This document shows positions 26,417 through 34,600 of a stretch of DNA of 39,430 bases, piece by piece. Each line of letters opens with the position of its first letter. The first letter of the stretch is position 1. The notes under the pieces are model-generated. The model worked only from the letters and a program-made list of their open reading frames with translations, ran no database searches and was not told the DNA's origin. The stretch is from an uncultured Monoglobus sp. (GTDB lineage: Bacteria; Bacillota; Clostridia; Monoglobales; Monoglobaceae), in NCBI GenBank assembly GCA_947624775.1, contig CANQLT010000014.1:1-39430 (forward strand), given 5' to 3'. The position numbers were made by a program, and so were the translations under genes.

Positions 26417-27716
26417 TTCTCACCACCTCCTTTTGCTTTATAATTTCATCGGCCTGCCGCTGTTTATCGGCAATGTGTTTTGAATCCGATAATATTTTAT
26501 CGCACATACGGATATCGCCGCGCATCAGGCAGAGCCTACGGTTGATCTCTGCGGCTTTTGACTTAATCTCAGTCTCATTCTCGGGCGTTCTTTCCGAATA
26601 CACATTTTTACGCTCATCAATCAAATCATTGATTTTTTCTTCGGTTCGACATCTGAATTCTTCCAGATCTGCCGCTGTTTCAATGTTGTTGAGCCGCAAA
26701 AATTTCATTTGTTTCTGATACCTCTCGAATTTTATGATCTCGTTGCGCATAAAAAATGACACCCGCTGCGGTGTCCGTTTCCTGCGTATTAAATTAAAGA
26801 AGTACAGATAATGAAAGTACAGCGCCTGAAAACCGCGCAGTTTTTTAGGCTTATGTTTTCTTATGTCGCCGCTGTAGCGAAATTGTTTTGCCCTTTGCGG
26901 TGGAACCGATACTATCCCGTTTCTTTGCGCCGATATTCGTTCCTTTATACTTTCCTCCGAATAATCGTCGCCCAGACTGTCGAGCCTGATCGCTCTTTTT
27001 CCGTAAGGCGGTATTATTGAGGTATGCAGCACATTCTCGCCGTGCCGAGAGATAACATAACCGCGCCGTTTAAGGATCGTCCAAAACTCGCTTATTGTGT
27101 ATGACTGCTTTATTATTTCATCGAGTTCCTCGCGCATCTGACCTCTTATTGTGGGCTTGCCCTGTCTTTCAGCGCTCCATTCGGCGTAATGCTTGCCTCT
27201 GCGCTTGGGCTGTTCGATCACGGACAGTTCATACTCCCTGCACAGCCTGTCTGACGTTTTGCGGATTATATTATAGTAGCTTTTGGGTGTAGAACGGAAT
27301 TTCCCACCGTCAGTAAATGAAACCGAATTAACAATAACGTGATTATGGAGATGGTTTTTATCAAGATGCGTTCCGATGACAACTTCAAATCTGTCACCGA
27401 AGCACTCGGCGGCAAACTCGCATCCTATTTTATGTGCAAGTTCGGGTGTAACCTCGCCGGGTGCAAATGATTGGATATAGTGATAAGCAAGGACCTTACC
27501 TTCTTTTCCGAATTTGTGTTTTGTCTCCATCATCTCATTGTATGCGGTTTCGACACTCATGCAGTTAATACTGCTTTCAAAAAGCCGCTGTTCGGTTTTG
27601 GACGGATTTGCGGCATAGTCAATAATATTGCACAGAGCCGTCTTTTCCTCATTCGCGGCGTAACTTATCGCTCTTTTTAACTGATGCCGCACGGCATATA
27701 CTTTAGTGATCGCCAT
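26391..27716 (-). CDS. MOBP-type relaxase
   Basis: The product has 441 residues. The N-terminal relaxase domain (PF03432 type, about 1-200) contains SYAANEEKT with a candidate catalytic Tyr near residue 19, and the metal-binding triad motif HLDKNHLHNHVIVNSVSF at about 117-134. A conserved helical segment (MREELDEIIKQSYTISEFWTILKRRGY) follows, and the C-terminal 140 residues are coiled-coil-like and charged. It would nick oriT, stay bound to the 5' end and pilot the strand to VirD4. The gene overlaps mobC by one base upstream and pcfB by 26 bases downstream, a standard relaxosome operon. Confidence 0.95.
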   Translation of the reverse strand: MAITKVYAVRHQLKRAISYAANEEKTALCNIIDYAANPSKTEQRLFESSINCMSVETAYNEMMETKHKFGKEGKVLAYHYIQSFAPGEVTPELAHKIGCEFAAECFGDRFEVVIGTHLDKNHLHNHVIVNSVSFTDGGKFRSTPKSYYNIIRKTSDRLCREYELSVIEQPKRRGKHYAEWSAERQGKPTIRGQMREELDEIIKQSYTISEFWTILKRRGYVISRHGENVLHTSIIPPYGKRAIRLDSLGDDYSEESIKERISAQRNGIVSVPPQRAKQFRYSGDIRKHKPKKLRGFQALYFHYLYFFNLIRRKRTPQRVSFFMRNEIIKFERYQKQMKFLRLNNIETAADLEEFRCRTEEKINDLIDERKNVYSERTPENETEIKSKAAEINRRLCLMRGDIRMCDKILSDSKHIADKQRQADEIIKQKEVVRNGYKRGSR

Positions 27717-28018
27717 CAGTACTTCACTATTCGATATATTTCTCTGAGAAGTTTTAAAACCTCATCAATATCGTCGCGGCTCACGGCATTATTTATGTTC
27801 GCCTTGCGCGCAATCTGATTTATGTTATTGCCGATAGCGTTTATCTCCCGAAGCAGCTTGGAAATATTATCGGGCGGGCGCGGTCTGATTTCTATGCCCA
27901 TAATGAGGGCGCGGATAAACGGCTCCATTTTTAAGCCGGCAATCTCAGCTTGCTTTCTGAGATGCGTATGTTCCGCAGATGAGAGCCGTACCGAAATTTT
28001 TGTTTTTCTTTCCTGCAA
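27716..28018 (-). CDS. mobC: MobC-like relaxosome accessory protein
   Basis: The product has 100 residues. A ribbon-helix-helix type N-terminus (KTKISVRLSSAEHTHLRKQAEIAGLKMEPFIRALIMG) is followed by the MobC motif INAIGNNINQIARKAN. It binds near oriT and helps the relaxase melt and nick the DNA. The start is TTG at 28018 with AGGAGAGGA closely upstream. It directly precedes the relaxase, and the candidate oriT lies immediately upstream of it. Confidence 0.92.
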   Translation of the reverse strand: MQERKTKISVRLSSAEHTHLRKQAEIAGLKMEPFIRALIMGIEIRPRPPDNISKLLREINAIGNNINQIARKANINNAVSRDDIDEVLKLLREIYRIVKY

Positions 28019-28040
28019 AAAATCCTCTCCTTTTGCTGTG

Positions 28041-28100
28041 GGGTATTAGGGGCTCGCCCCTAACAAGTTTGCATTTTGCCGTCAAAATGCTATGCTTGCA
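28041..28100. other. oriT: Candidate origin of transfer (oriT)
   Basis: In the 100-base gene-free stretch upstream of mobC there are two perfect inverted repeats: TTAGGGGC-TC-GCCCCTAA (28046-28063) and GCATTTTG-CCGT-CAAAATGC (28071-28090). Adjacent inverted repeats beside mobC and the relaxase gene are the usual form of MOBP oriT sites. The nick position cannot be assigned from the sequence alone. Confidence 0.7.
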
Positions 28101-28120
28101 AGTCTTTAGAGTATATACTC

Positions 28121-28468
28121 CTATTCCTCCGGCATATACGGTACAAGTTCCTCGGTTGTGTCAAACGCCGACTCGCCGGGCATGCCCTCGGAATCTTCAT
28201 CGTGCTTGGAATAATCGCCCATCCACTCATCGTATGTAATAAATCCCTCGCCGACGCGAATAAAATTCTCAGATACGATCTCGTCTTCACCATCGGAGTT
28301 CCCGCAGTTCACGAAGGTTTCCGCGATGTCGGCGTTGTTCACGGTTATGAAGTCGGTGTTGATAAATGTGTCCAAAAAGCAGTTTACAGCCGCCTCGGGG
28401 CTTTCCGCCTTTATGTTAAACTCTTTGCCTGCGGTAAAAGTTACCGATACTTTGTAATTCTTTTTCAT
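28121..28468 (-). CDS. DpnD/PcfM-like small protein
   Basis: The product has 115 residues. The N-terminal half has the DpnD/PcfM pattern: a beta-strand start MKKNYKVSVTFTAGKEFNIKAESPEAAVNCFLDTF, like the family's short ferredoxin-like fold. The C-terminal half is strongly acidic (DGEDEIVSEN, KHDEDSEGM). AGGAGGAC precedes the ATG. PcfM-type proteins are regular members of Firmicutes conjugation loci, but their role is not established. It lies downstream of the parR iterons and upstream of oriT, and may be controlled by whatever binds those iterons. Confidence 0.75.
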   Translation of the reverse strand: MKKNYKVSVTFTAGKEFNIKAESPEAAVNCFLDTFINTDFITVNNADIAETFVNCGNSDGEDEIVSENFIRVGEGFITYDEWMGDYSKHDEDSEGMPGESAFDTTEELVPYMPEE

Positions 28469-28502
28469 AATGTCCTCCTGTTATATATTTATATAGCGTT
28501 CC

Positions 28503-28591
28503 TGATACCAAATCAGCCGATTTTGATACCAACTTTTATTTGCATAAAAAAATTGGTATCAAATCGCATAAATTTGATACCAATCAGCCGG
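28503..28591. repeat. Iteron cluster TTTGATACCAA (four copies)
   Basis: TGATACCAA occurs at 28503-28511, TTTTGATACCAA at 28521-28532, the inverse TTGGTATCAAAT at 28553-28564 and TTTGATACCAAT at 28573-28584. The first and last copies share an ATCAGCCG extension. The cluster begins at the parR stop codon and reaches the promoter region of the PcfM-like gene. It is a candidate ParR-binding centromere (parC) and operator. Confidence 0.65.
28546..28584 (-). terminator. Intrinsic terminator of the parMR genes built from two iterons
   Basis: Perfect 13-bp arms (28572-28584 and 28552-28564) with a 7-base loop are followed on the minus strand by seven T (28546-28552). The stem starts at the parR stop codon. 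The arms are an inverted pair of the TTTGATACCAA iteron. Confidence 0.85.
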
Positions 28592-28925
28592 CTCCGATAA
28601 AGTCCCAATCTATATTTGCGTTTCCCGCAGCTTCGTTTGACACTTCGGCAGTGGTTTGAGATTTAAAACCATCCGTATATTCAGGCAAAATACTTTTGAA
28701 GCGCTCTATTACTTCATCCGCTACCAGCTTTGCTAAATCCTGTTTTTCGGAAGGCTTGTCACTCTCGTCATAATACCTGTCAAAATATTCAACCAAAGCA
28801 ACGGCGACGGCATGAGAATACGACTTAAAAACTTTTTTATTCATAGTCTGCAAGTATTCCCATGCTTTCATACCGATCGGGTCATCAAGGTCGAAGCGTA
28901 TGCTTGTGCCGCGTTTTCGGCTCAT
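28584..28925 (-). CDS. parR: ParR-like DNA-binding protein
   Basis: The product has 113 residues from the ATG at 28925, chosen because it overlaps the parM stop as ATGA and has GAGG upstream. The N-terminus (RKRGTSIRFDLDDPIGMKAWEYL) fits a ribbon-helix-helix DNA-binding fold, followed by a helical middle and a polar C-terminal tail ending DWDFIGAG, which in ParR proteins contacts the actin filament. With the preceding ParM-like gene and the iterons at its 3' end it makes a type II partition cassette. Assignment rests on size, fold pattern and context, since ParR sequences are poorly conserved. Confidence 0.75.
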   Translation of the reverse strand: MSRKRGTSIRFDLDDPIGMKAWEYLQTMNKKVFKSYSHAVAVALVEYFDRYYDESDKPSEKQDLAKLVADEVIERFKSILPEYTDGFKSQTTAEVSNEAAGNANIDWDFIGAG

Positions 28926-29848
28926 ATATTTGTGCCTCGCCGAAGCCACGCATCAGCTATATATTCAAGTCCTTTGGCGGCGGCGCATATATCATCAATA
29001 ATGGTCACTCTGTCGACGCTGTATTTCCCGAAATATTTTATCAGTCTGCCGCCTCCGCCCGTTATCCAAAGCCGCATAAGGCTTGGGTCATATTCGTACT
29101 TATACAGCGTCTCAAAAATTTCCGTCGTATATTCGGCTGCGATTTTGTTCATGCGCTCTAAATATTCGGCGCATATATCCGCTGTGCCGTGCTTTAAAAA
29201 GCTGTCTGTTATGCTCCGGTCGATTTTAATGCCGAAGTTATCCATAAGCGCGTTTTCGATCCTGACAGCGCATTGGTTTACACCGAGCTTTTCAGTCCAC
29301 GATTTGCTCTCGATCGGCTTCTTATTATTTATGTATAAAATGTTGATCGTGCCGCTGCCGATGTCCGCGAGCATATTCGCTCCTTTTAACTCATCTATCC
29401 GCTCTATTACAGCGGGGTACCCCTGCGGATAAATGCTGCATCCGACAAAGTTTATATGAAAGTCTTTGTCGGTAAACTTAAAATCAACGGATTTGTTCCG
29501 CATAAGGTAGGCTCTGAATTTGTCACGCTGTACCCTTACCCAAGTGAGCGGCAGTCCTTCGGCAAGATATACATCGGCGTTATATATCCGTGAGCGCTTC
29601 AGCTCCCGCGCGACAGCCATCAGTGTGAGGATATAGAAATCCTCATCGGCTGTTTTGTCGGCGATGAATTCCTTATGAGTTTCGCCGAAGCGATAATATT
29701 TTCCGTTATATTCAAGAATGTTTCCGGAAAATATCGGCGGTGTGTCATATTCGATCAAGCCTGTCGGTGTTACAGTATTCGCAGTCTTGATATTACCGTA
29801 TCCGGTATCAACGCCTATGATTTTTGTTCCGTTTTTTAGTTCTCTCAT
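28922..29848 (-). CDS. parM: ParM/Alp-like actin-family ATPase
   Basis: The product has 308 residues from the ATG at 29848. The ATG at 29863 is in frame, but the AAGGAG site lies inside its first codons, so the later start is right. Actin-fold motifs are phosphate 1 IIGVDTGYGNIKTA at the N-terminus, phosphate 2 LADIGSGTINI near 170 and the adenosine motif WITGGGGRLI near 260. Plasmid relatives polymerise into filaments that push replicated copies apart when captured by ParR-parC. Here it would stabilise an excised, replicating ICE circle. A terminator stands 23 bases upstream of its start, so expression depends on readthrough or on a promoter inside the preceding gene. Confidence 0.88.
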   Translation of the reverse strand: MRELKNGTKIIGVDTGYGNIKTANTVTPTGLIEYDTPPIFSGNILEYNGKYYRFGETHKEFIADKTADEDFYILTLMAVARELKRSRIYNADVYLAEGLPLTWVRVQRDKFRAYLMRNKSVDFKFTDKDFHINFVGCSIYPQGYPAVIERIDELKGANMLADIGSGTINILYINNKKPIESKSWTEKLGVNQCAVRIENALMDNFGIKIDRSITDSFLKHGTADICAEYLERMNKIAAEYTTEIFETLYKYEYDPSLMRLWITGGGGRLIKYFGKYSVDRVTIIDDICAAAKGLEYIADAWLRRGTNI

Positions 29849-29870
29849 TCGCATCTCCTTCATTTCCGAT

Positions 29871-29911
29871 AAAAAAAGCCCGCCGATTGTATTAACCGAC
29901 AGGCTTTTTTA
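29871..29911 (-). terminator. Intrinsic terminator after the HipA-like gene
   Basis: Arms 29894-29905 and 29877-29888 pair around a five-base loop (the minus-strand product allows a few G-U pairs) and are followed by seven T (29871-29877). It begins 10 bases after the HipA-like stop and ends 22 bases before the parM ATG. Confidence 0.85.
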
Positions 29912-29921
29912 TTCCAAATAT

Positions 29922-30830
29922 TTATCTTTCCGGCATATGTTTTTCGCGATCACGCTCTTCCAGTTTTTGCAGTGAAAAGTCAAGTATTCGTTCCTTTCGC
30001 TCTTTGAGCATAGTCTTATAAAATGTCTTTTGAAGATCCGTAATAAACGGAGTGTCATCGATTATTCCGCAAATTTCATTCATATTTATTTTTGGCACAA
30101 TACGCTTTAATGCCTTGTTGCAGTCTTTGTTTGAAACCGATGAAATAAAATCAAAATAGTTTATCTTCTCTCCGTTTAGCTTTATTCCCGACAGAGGGAT
30201 ATTAAACACGCGAAAGTTTATCTCGTCTCGGTCTGCTATTGTCTTTCTCATAACTTCCTCGTCCGCATTGGGAAAAAGGCAGCTCCCGCAATCATAAACG
30301 GGCGCGATCGTCATCTCGTCCATATTTATATCGTACAAAAATCCCCAATTGCCGTTGTGTCTGTCCCAGTTGCCCAAAAGAGCGTCAACGATAAATACAT
30401 CCCAGAACCAATCCCGTAAATCCTCCGAGTTTACGGCGTCCTGCTCGCTGATTGCGTTCATAATATCGCTCAGTTCCGTTCCGTATCCGTTATGTTCCGA
30501 GTCGATGATCGTGTTTTTCAGCGAGGCGAAATCCTGAAGCGTCACTCCGGCGCTTGTAAAATCCTTGCAGGCCACCACGATCTTTTGTTTCCCGTTTATG
30601 GTATATGTTCCTAAAAGCGTCTTTTGAGCGGAAATTCCCACGCTCTCAAAAATGTGACATCCGATATATTCGGAAACGCAGCTGTTGGTATAGCTCAAGT
30701 TTTTATTGCGGAGCGACAGCGCGGGAAATTTAAGCATATATTGCTCGCCGCCGTATATTACGGATATTTTGCTGCCGTTTGCTCCGGTATAGGTCTTTTT
30801 TCGCTTTGGCAAATCGGTAAAATCTATCAT
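29922..30830 (-). CDS. HipA/CtkA-like Ser/Thr kinase
   Basis: The product has 302 residues, shorter than classical HipA (about 440) and close to CtkA-like kinases. The N-terminal lobe has a glycine-containing segment GANGSKISVIYGGEQYMLKFP with a probable ATP-binding Lys. The catalytic loop is LLGNWDRHNGNWGFL (about 149-163, Asp-Arg-His-x-x-Asn). The metal-binding segment PVYDCGSCLFP (about 175-185) has DCG in place of DFG or DNG. It probably phosphorylates a host translation-related or other protein and acts as a growth-modulating or addiction kinase. It overlaps the upstream 98-residue gene by four bases (ATGA), so the two form a coupled pair. No helix-turn-helix HipB-like antitoxin is next to it. 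Confidence 0.87.
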   Translation of the reverse strand: MIDFTDLPKRKKTYTGANGSKISVIYGGEQYMLKFPALSLRNKNLSYTNSCVSEYIGCHIFESVGISAQKTLLGTYTINGKQKIVVACKDFTSAGVTLQDFASLKNTIIDSEHNGYGTELSDIMNAISEQDAVNSEDLRDWFWDVFIVDALLGNWDRHNGNWGFLYDINMDEMTIAPVYDCGSCLFPNADEEVMRKTIADRDEINFRVFNIPLSGIKLNGEKINYFDFISSVSNKDCNKALKRIVPKINMNEICGIIDDTPFITDLQKTFYKTMLKERKERILDFSLQKLEERDREKHMPER

Positions 30831-31123
30831 AAAGGTTCACCCCTTTGCATACGCAGATACTTCTCTCTTAAATACCATGCTTGCTCGCTTGAAATGAGTT
30901 TATCCACCTCGGCGGAATTTATATCCGCGTTAAGCTCGCACCAATACAGATCCCAGTGCATATCGGCTTCGCCGCTGTCTTCTATTGCCCAGGATTTTTT
31001 CATATTCTCAAGTGAAGTCTGCAAATATCTCGGCAGACCGCATTCCAAATATCCCTTATCAAGCGGCAGTCCGGTTTTCTTGTCATAACCGTCTTTTATC
31101 CGCGCGGCATCATGAATATCCAT
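30827..31123 (-). CDS. Small partner protein of the HipA-like kinase
   Basis: The product has 98 residues from the ATG at 31123, which has GGGGGG four bases upstream. The frame extends upstream to 31198, but that region contains the promoter itself, so the longer form cannot be made. The sequence (MDIHDAARIKDGYDKKTGL..., LECGLPRYLQTSLENMKKSW, then NADINSAEVDKLISSEQAWYLREKYL) is helical and acidic. I do not recognise a domain, and there is no clear DNA-binding motif. Tight coupling to the kinase suggests an antitoxin, adaptor or substrate. That is inference from gene order only. Confidence 0.75.
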   Translation of the reverse strand: MDIHDAARIKDGYDKKTGLPLDKGYLECGLPRYLQTSLENMKKSWAIEDSGEADMHWDLYWCELNADINSAEVDKLISSEQAWYLREKYLRMQRGEPL

Positions 31124-31169
31124 ATTTCCCCCCATTGCAATCATGCGAGATTGATTTTTACTTGTCAAT

Positions 31170-31198
31170 ATTATACCGCTCGGATGATCTTTTGTCAA
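31170..31198 (-). promoter_or_regulatory. Perfect consensus sigma-A promoter for the HipA-like pair
   Basis: On the minus strand TTGACA (31193-31198) and TATAAT (31170-31175) are spaced by exactly 17 bases. Transcription should start near 31163, about 40 bases before the ATG at 31123. A full consensus promoter implies strong constitutive expression unless repressed. Confidence 0.9.
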
Positions 31199-31261
31199 TG
31201 TGTTTTGATTTGAGCGTTATATATTAAGCAGTCTGACAGCACAAACTGATTGACAACTGTT

Positions 31262-31630
31262 TCATCGTTCCGGCTGATGCCTGTTATGCTTTTTCTTTTG
31301 CTCGCTATACTTAACCAAGTCATCCGCAAATTCGCTTATCGTGTCTCTGAGCATATCCATGTGCGAAAAATCATTGTGAAGCCATCTTGCATAGCAGTCC
31401 GCGAGAGGTTCTTTCAGCTTTAAAAGCTCGATGGTCTGCTTTCGCGAAATATCATCGCCTTCAAATACTATTAGTATATCATCGCGAATGACTTTCTCGT
31501 ATGAGGCTTCAATGATTTGTTCCGGTGTAAGTGTTTTCAGCTTAGATATAAAACGATCTTGTTCGCCGGACGCTTTTTCATAAAGCCTGTCTCTTAATTC
31601 TTCGGTGGTATACATATTAAAATTAATCAT
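31262..31630 (-). CDS. DUF3848 family protein
   Basis: The product has 122 residues. It shows the DUF3848 pattern: LYEKASGEQDRFISKLKTLTPEQIIEASYEKVIRDDILIVFEGDDISRKQTIELLKLKEPLADCYARWL, followed by a helical segment DMLRDTISEFADDLVKY. It is soluble and acidic, with a basic tail (KKKHNRHQPER). The family is common in Firmicutes ICEs next to the large helicase/methylase gene, as here (nine-base gap). Its biochemical role is not known; an accessory of the helicase or an antirestriction-type role is conceivable. Confidence 0.85.
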   Translation of the reverse strand: MINFNMYTTEELRDRLYEKASGEQDRFISKLKTLTPEQIIEASYEKVIRDDILIVFEGDDISRKQTIELLKLKEPLADCYARWLHNDFSHMDMLRDTISEFADDLVKYSEQKKKHNRHQPER

Positions 31631-31639
31631 ATTTTTCTC

Positions 31640-34600
31640 CTATCTCTCAATTTCTCTGTTTTTCCGTTTGTCTTGATCATCATCGGGCACGGATACGTCT
31701 ACCGCTTCGCTTTGCTTTTTGTCCATATTGAGCAGAGCGTCCAATGCGGCAAGACGCTTTGACTTTTCCTCCAGCTCGTCGTTCTGCGGAAAATCCTTTG
31801 CCGCTTCTGTTTTCGCATTTTCAAACTGCTGCTTTGTTTCAGCGAGGCTTGTCTTAAACTTCTCCAATCGCGCAGGTATGCTTTCAAGAGCATTGTCTAT
31901 CCTTCGGATATTGCCGAATGTGTCTGTTCCGAGCTCAATGCTGTATGACAAGCTACCTTTGAGCGCCATCATGTATTTCAAGTAAAAAGGCTCATAATAT
32001 ATGCTCATATCAAAGCCTCGGTAGTTTCCGATAGGAACTTCCGAGGCCGAATTGGTTGACTTGCATATCTCGATAAGCCGCTTTCCCGCCTGCTCTTTGT
32101 CCGTATATACAGCGCCGTTAAGCTCCATAGGATTAAACGATTCGTCCGTCCTCGGATGCTGCTCGATTATTTTAATATCTTTCTGCGCTCCGCTTATCTT
32201 TCCCTCATAGGAGCGTATCTGCTCTGGGTAGTATTTTATTATCTTATCCTCAAGGGCATACTTCTGTGTCAAAAAGTTAGATTTAAGCAGCTTCAGCTTT
32301 GCGACTTCGGTGTCGAGCTCCATTTTTTCTTTTATATGCGGATTTCCCGTAGCCAGAGCCTTTATTTCCGCATATGACAGCGCGACTTCATCTATATCCT
32401 CGGCGGAACGAACCGGAGATTTGCTTGTCATTACCTGCGATATGAATTTCTGTTTATGTTCCACAAGCTGATACATATAGCTGTCAAATGTATCTTTGGT
32501 GACATATCTGTAAATATCAACTCTGTCGTTAAGGTTTCCCTGACGCACAATTCGTCCTAAACGCTGTTCAAGATCCGACGGACGCCATGGGCAGTCAAGG
32601 TCGTGCATTGCAACCAAATGCTTCTGAACATTGGTTCCGGCGCCCATCTTCTGTGTTGAGCCGAGCAGTATACGGACTTTCCCATTTCTGACCGAAGCAA
32701 ACAACTCTTTTTTCTGAGCCTCGTTCTTTGCTTCATGGATAAAAGCAATTTGGGATTCCGGTATGCCTTTGTCTGTCAGCTTGTCCCGTATATCGTTATA
32801 TACGCTGAACTCACCGTCGGACTTGGGCGTTGACAAGTCGCAAAACAGGAGCTGCGCGCCGATGTTTTCGGTTGTTTTTCTCCAAATGTCATAGACTTTA
32901 TCGGCGCAAATACTCACCTTTGTCTGCGTCTCATCCGGCAGCATAGGATCAATCAGTCTCTGATCAAGCGCAAGTTTTCTTCCGTCGTTGGTTATTTTAA
33001 GCATATTATCGACTGTCGGATCAACTGTCTGCTTGCGAACACGTTCCGCTCTTTCGGAAAGACTCTTTACTATTCTTTTCTGTATTTCCGTCGGTTCTAC
33101 GGCAATGTTGTGAAAATCCGCCGCCGGCACGGGAAGTTTAAGCATATCGGCTGTCTGAATATCTGCGGATTCTTTAAACATATTCATAAGCTCGGGAAGG
33201 TTGTAAAATTTGGCAAACCGTGTTTTAGCTCTATATCCGCTGCCCTCGGGCGCAAGCTCTATCGCTGTAACGGTTTCACCGAAAGTTGAAGCCCACGCGT
33301 CAAAGTTCTGAAGCCCTTTGGCCGCGATAGTGTCATACTGCAAATACCTCTGCATTGTATATAGCTCAACCATACTGTTTGAGATCGGCGTGCCTGTGGC
33401 AAAGCATATACCGCGGCTTCCGGTCAGCTCGTCTAAATAGCGGCACTTCATAAACAGATCGGACGATTTTTTAGCCTCGGTCTGCGCGATACCGCCCACA
33501 TTTCTCATTTTTGTGTAGAGGTACAAATTTTTGTAAAAATGCGCCTCGTCCACAAACAGCTTGTCTATGCCTAATTGCTCAAAGGTTATAACATCGTCTT
33601 TCTTGCTTTGGTCATTTAAACTTTTGAGTTTTGTTTCAACGCTACGTCTTGTTTTTTCGAGCTGTTTAATCGTAAATCTCTCGGCGCGGCTCTCTTTAGC
33701 CTCGATTATTCCCGTAACTATTTCGTTAAGCTGACGGCTCAGCAGCATACGCTGTCTTTCTATTGACACGGGTATTTTCTCGAACTGGCTGTGTCCGATT
33801 ATCACTGCGTCATAATCGCCTGTGGCGATCCTGCCGCAAAATTTCTTTCGATTTTTTGTTTCAAAATCCTTTTTTGAGGCTACCAGAATATTTGCTCCGG
33901 GATAAAGCTGTAAAAACTCGCTTGCCCACTGCTCGGTCAGATGGTTCGGAACAACAAAAAGGGACTTATTGCAAAGTCCCAATCTCTTGCTCTCCATAGC
34001 CGCGGCAGCCATAGTCCAAGTCTTGCCCGCGCCCACAACATGACCGAGGAGTGTGTTGCCTCCGTACAATATGCGGGCGACAGCGTTTTTCTGATGCTTA
34101 CGCAGTTTTATTTCGGGATTCATCTCGGGCAGCCTTATATGACTTCCGTCGTACTCTCTCGGGCGTATGGAATTAAATTTTTCGTTATACATTTTCGTAA
34201 GTCTTTCGCGCCTTTGCGGGTCTTTCCATATCCATTCCTGAAACGCGTCTTTGATTGCCTGCTGTTTCTGTTGAGCGATTGTTGTCTCCTTGGAATTTAA
34301 AACAGCTTTTCTGTTTCCGTTTTCATCTTCCACATAGTCAAATACGCGGACATCTTTAAGGTTAAGGGTTTCCTCTATTATTTCATAGGCGTTTTTTCGG
34401 TCTGTGCCGTATGTGTTATACACTTTCACATTGCCACGATCATAGCTTTTTCTTGAAATGTTCCATACTCCCGTGTACGGAGTATAGCCGAGATTTATAT
34501 TCTCCCTTGCCCAGAAAGACGGCGTAAGCAGCTCGTGTATAAAGTCGCGGTAATCCGATTCGGGAATCCAAGTTGTGCCGAGACGAACCGATATTTCAGC

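Noticed and set aside
27979..28600. Plus-strand ORFs over oriT and the PcfM-like gene
   Set aside because: They run antisense to a gene with a good RBS and across inverted repeats, with no start signals of their own.
31124..31198. A longer N-terminus for the 98-residue HipA partner
   Set aside because: Those codons overlie the TTGACA/TATAAT promoter, upstream of the expected transcription start.
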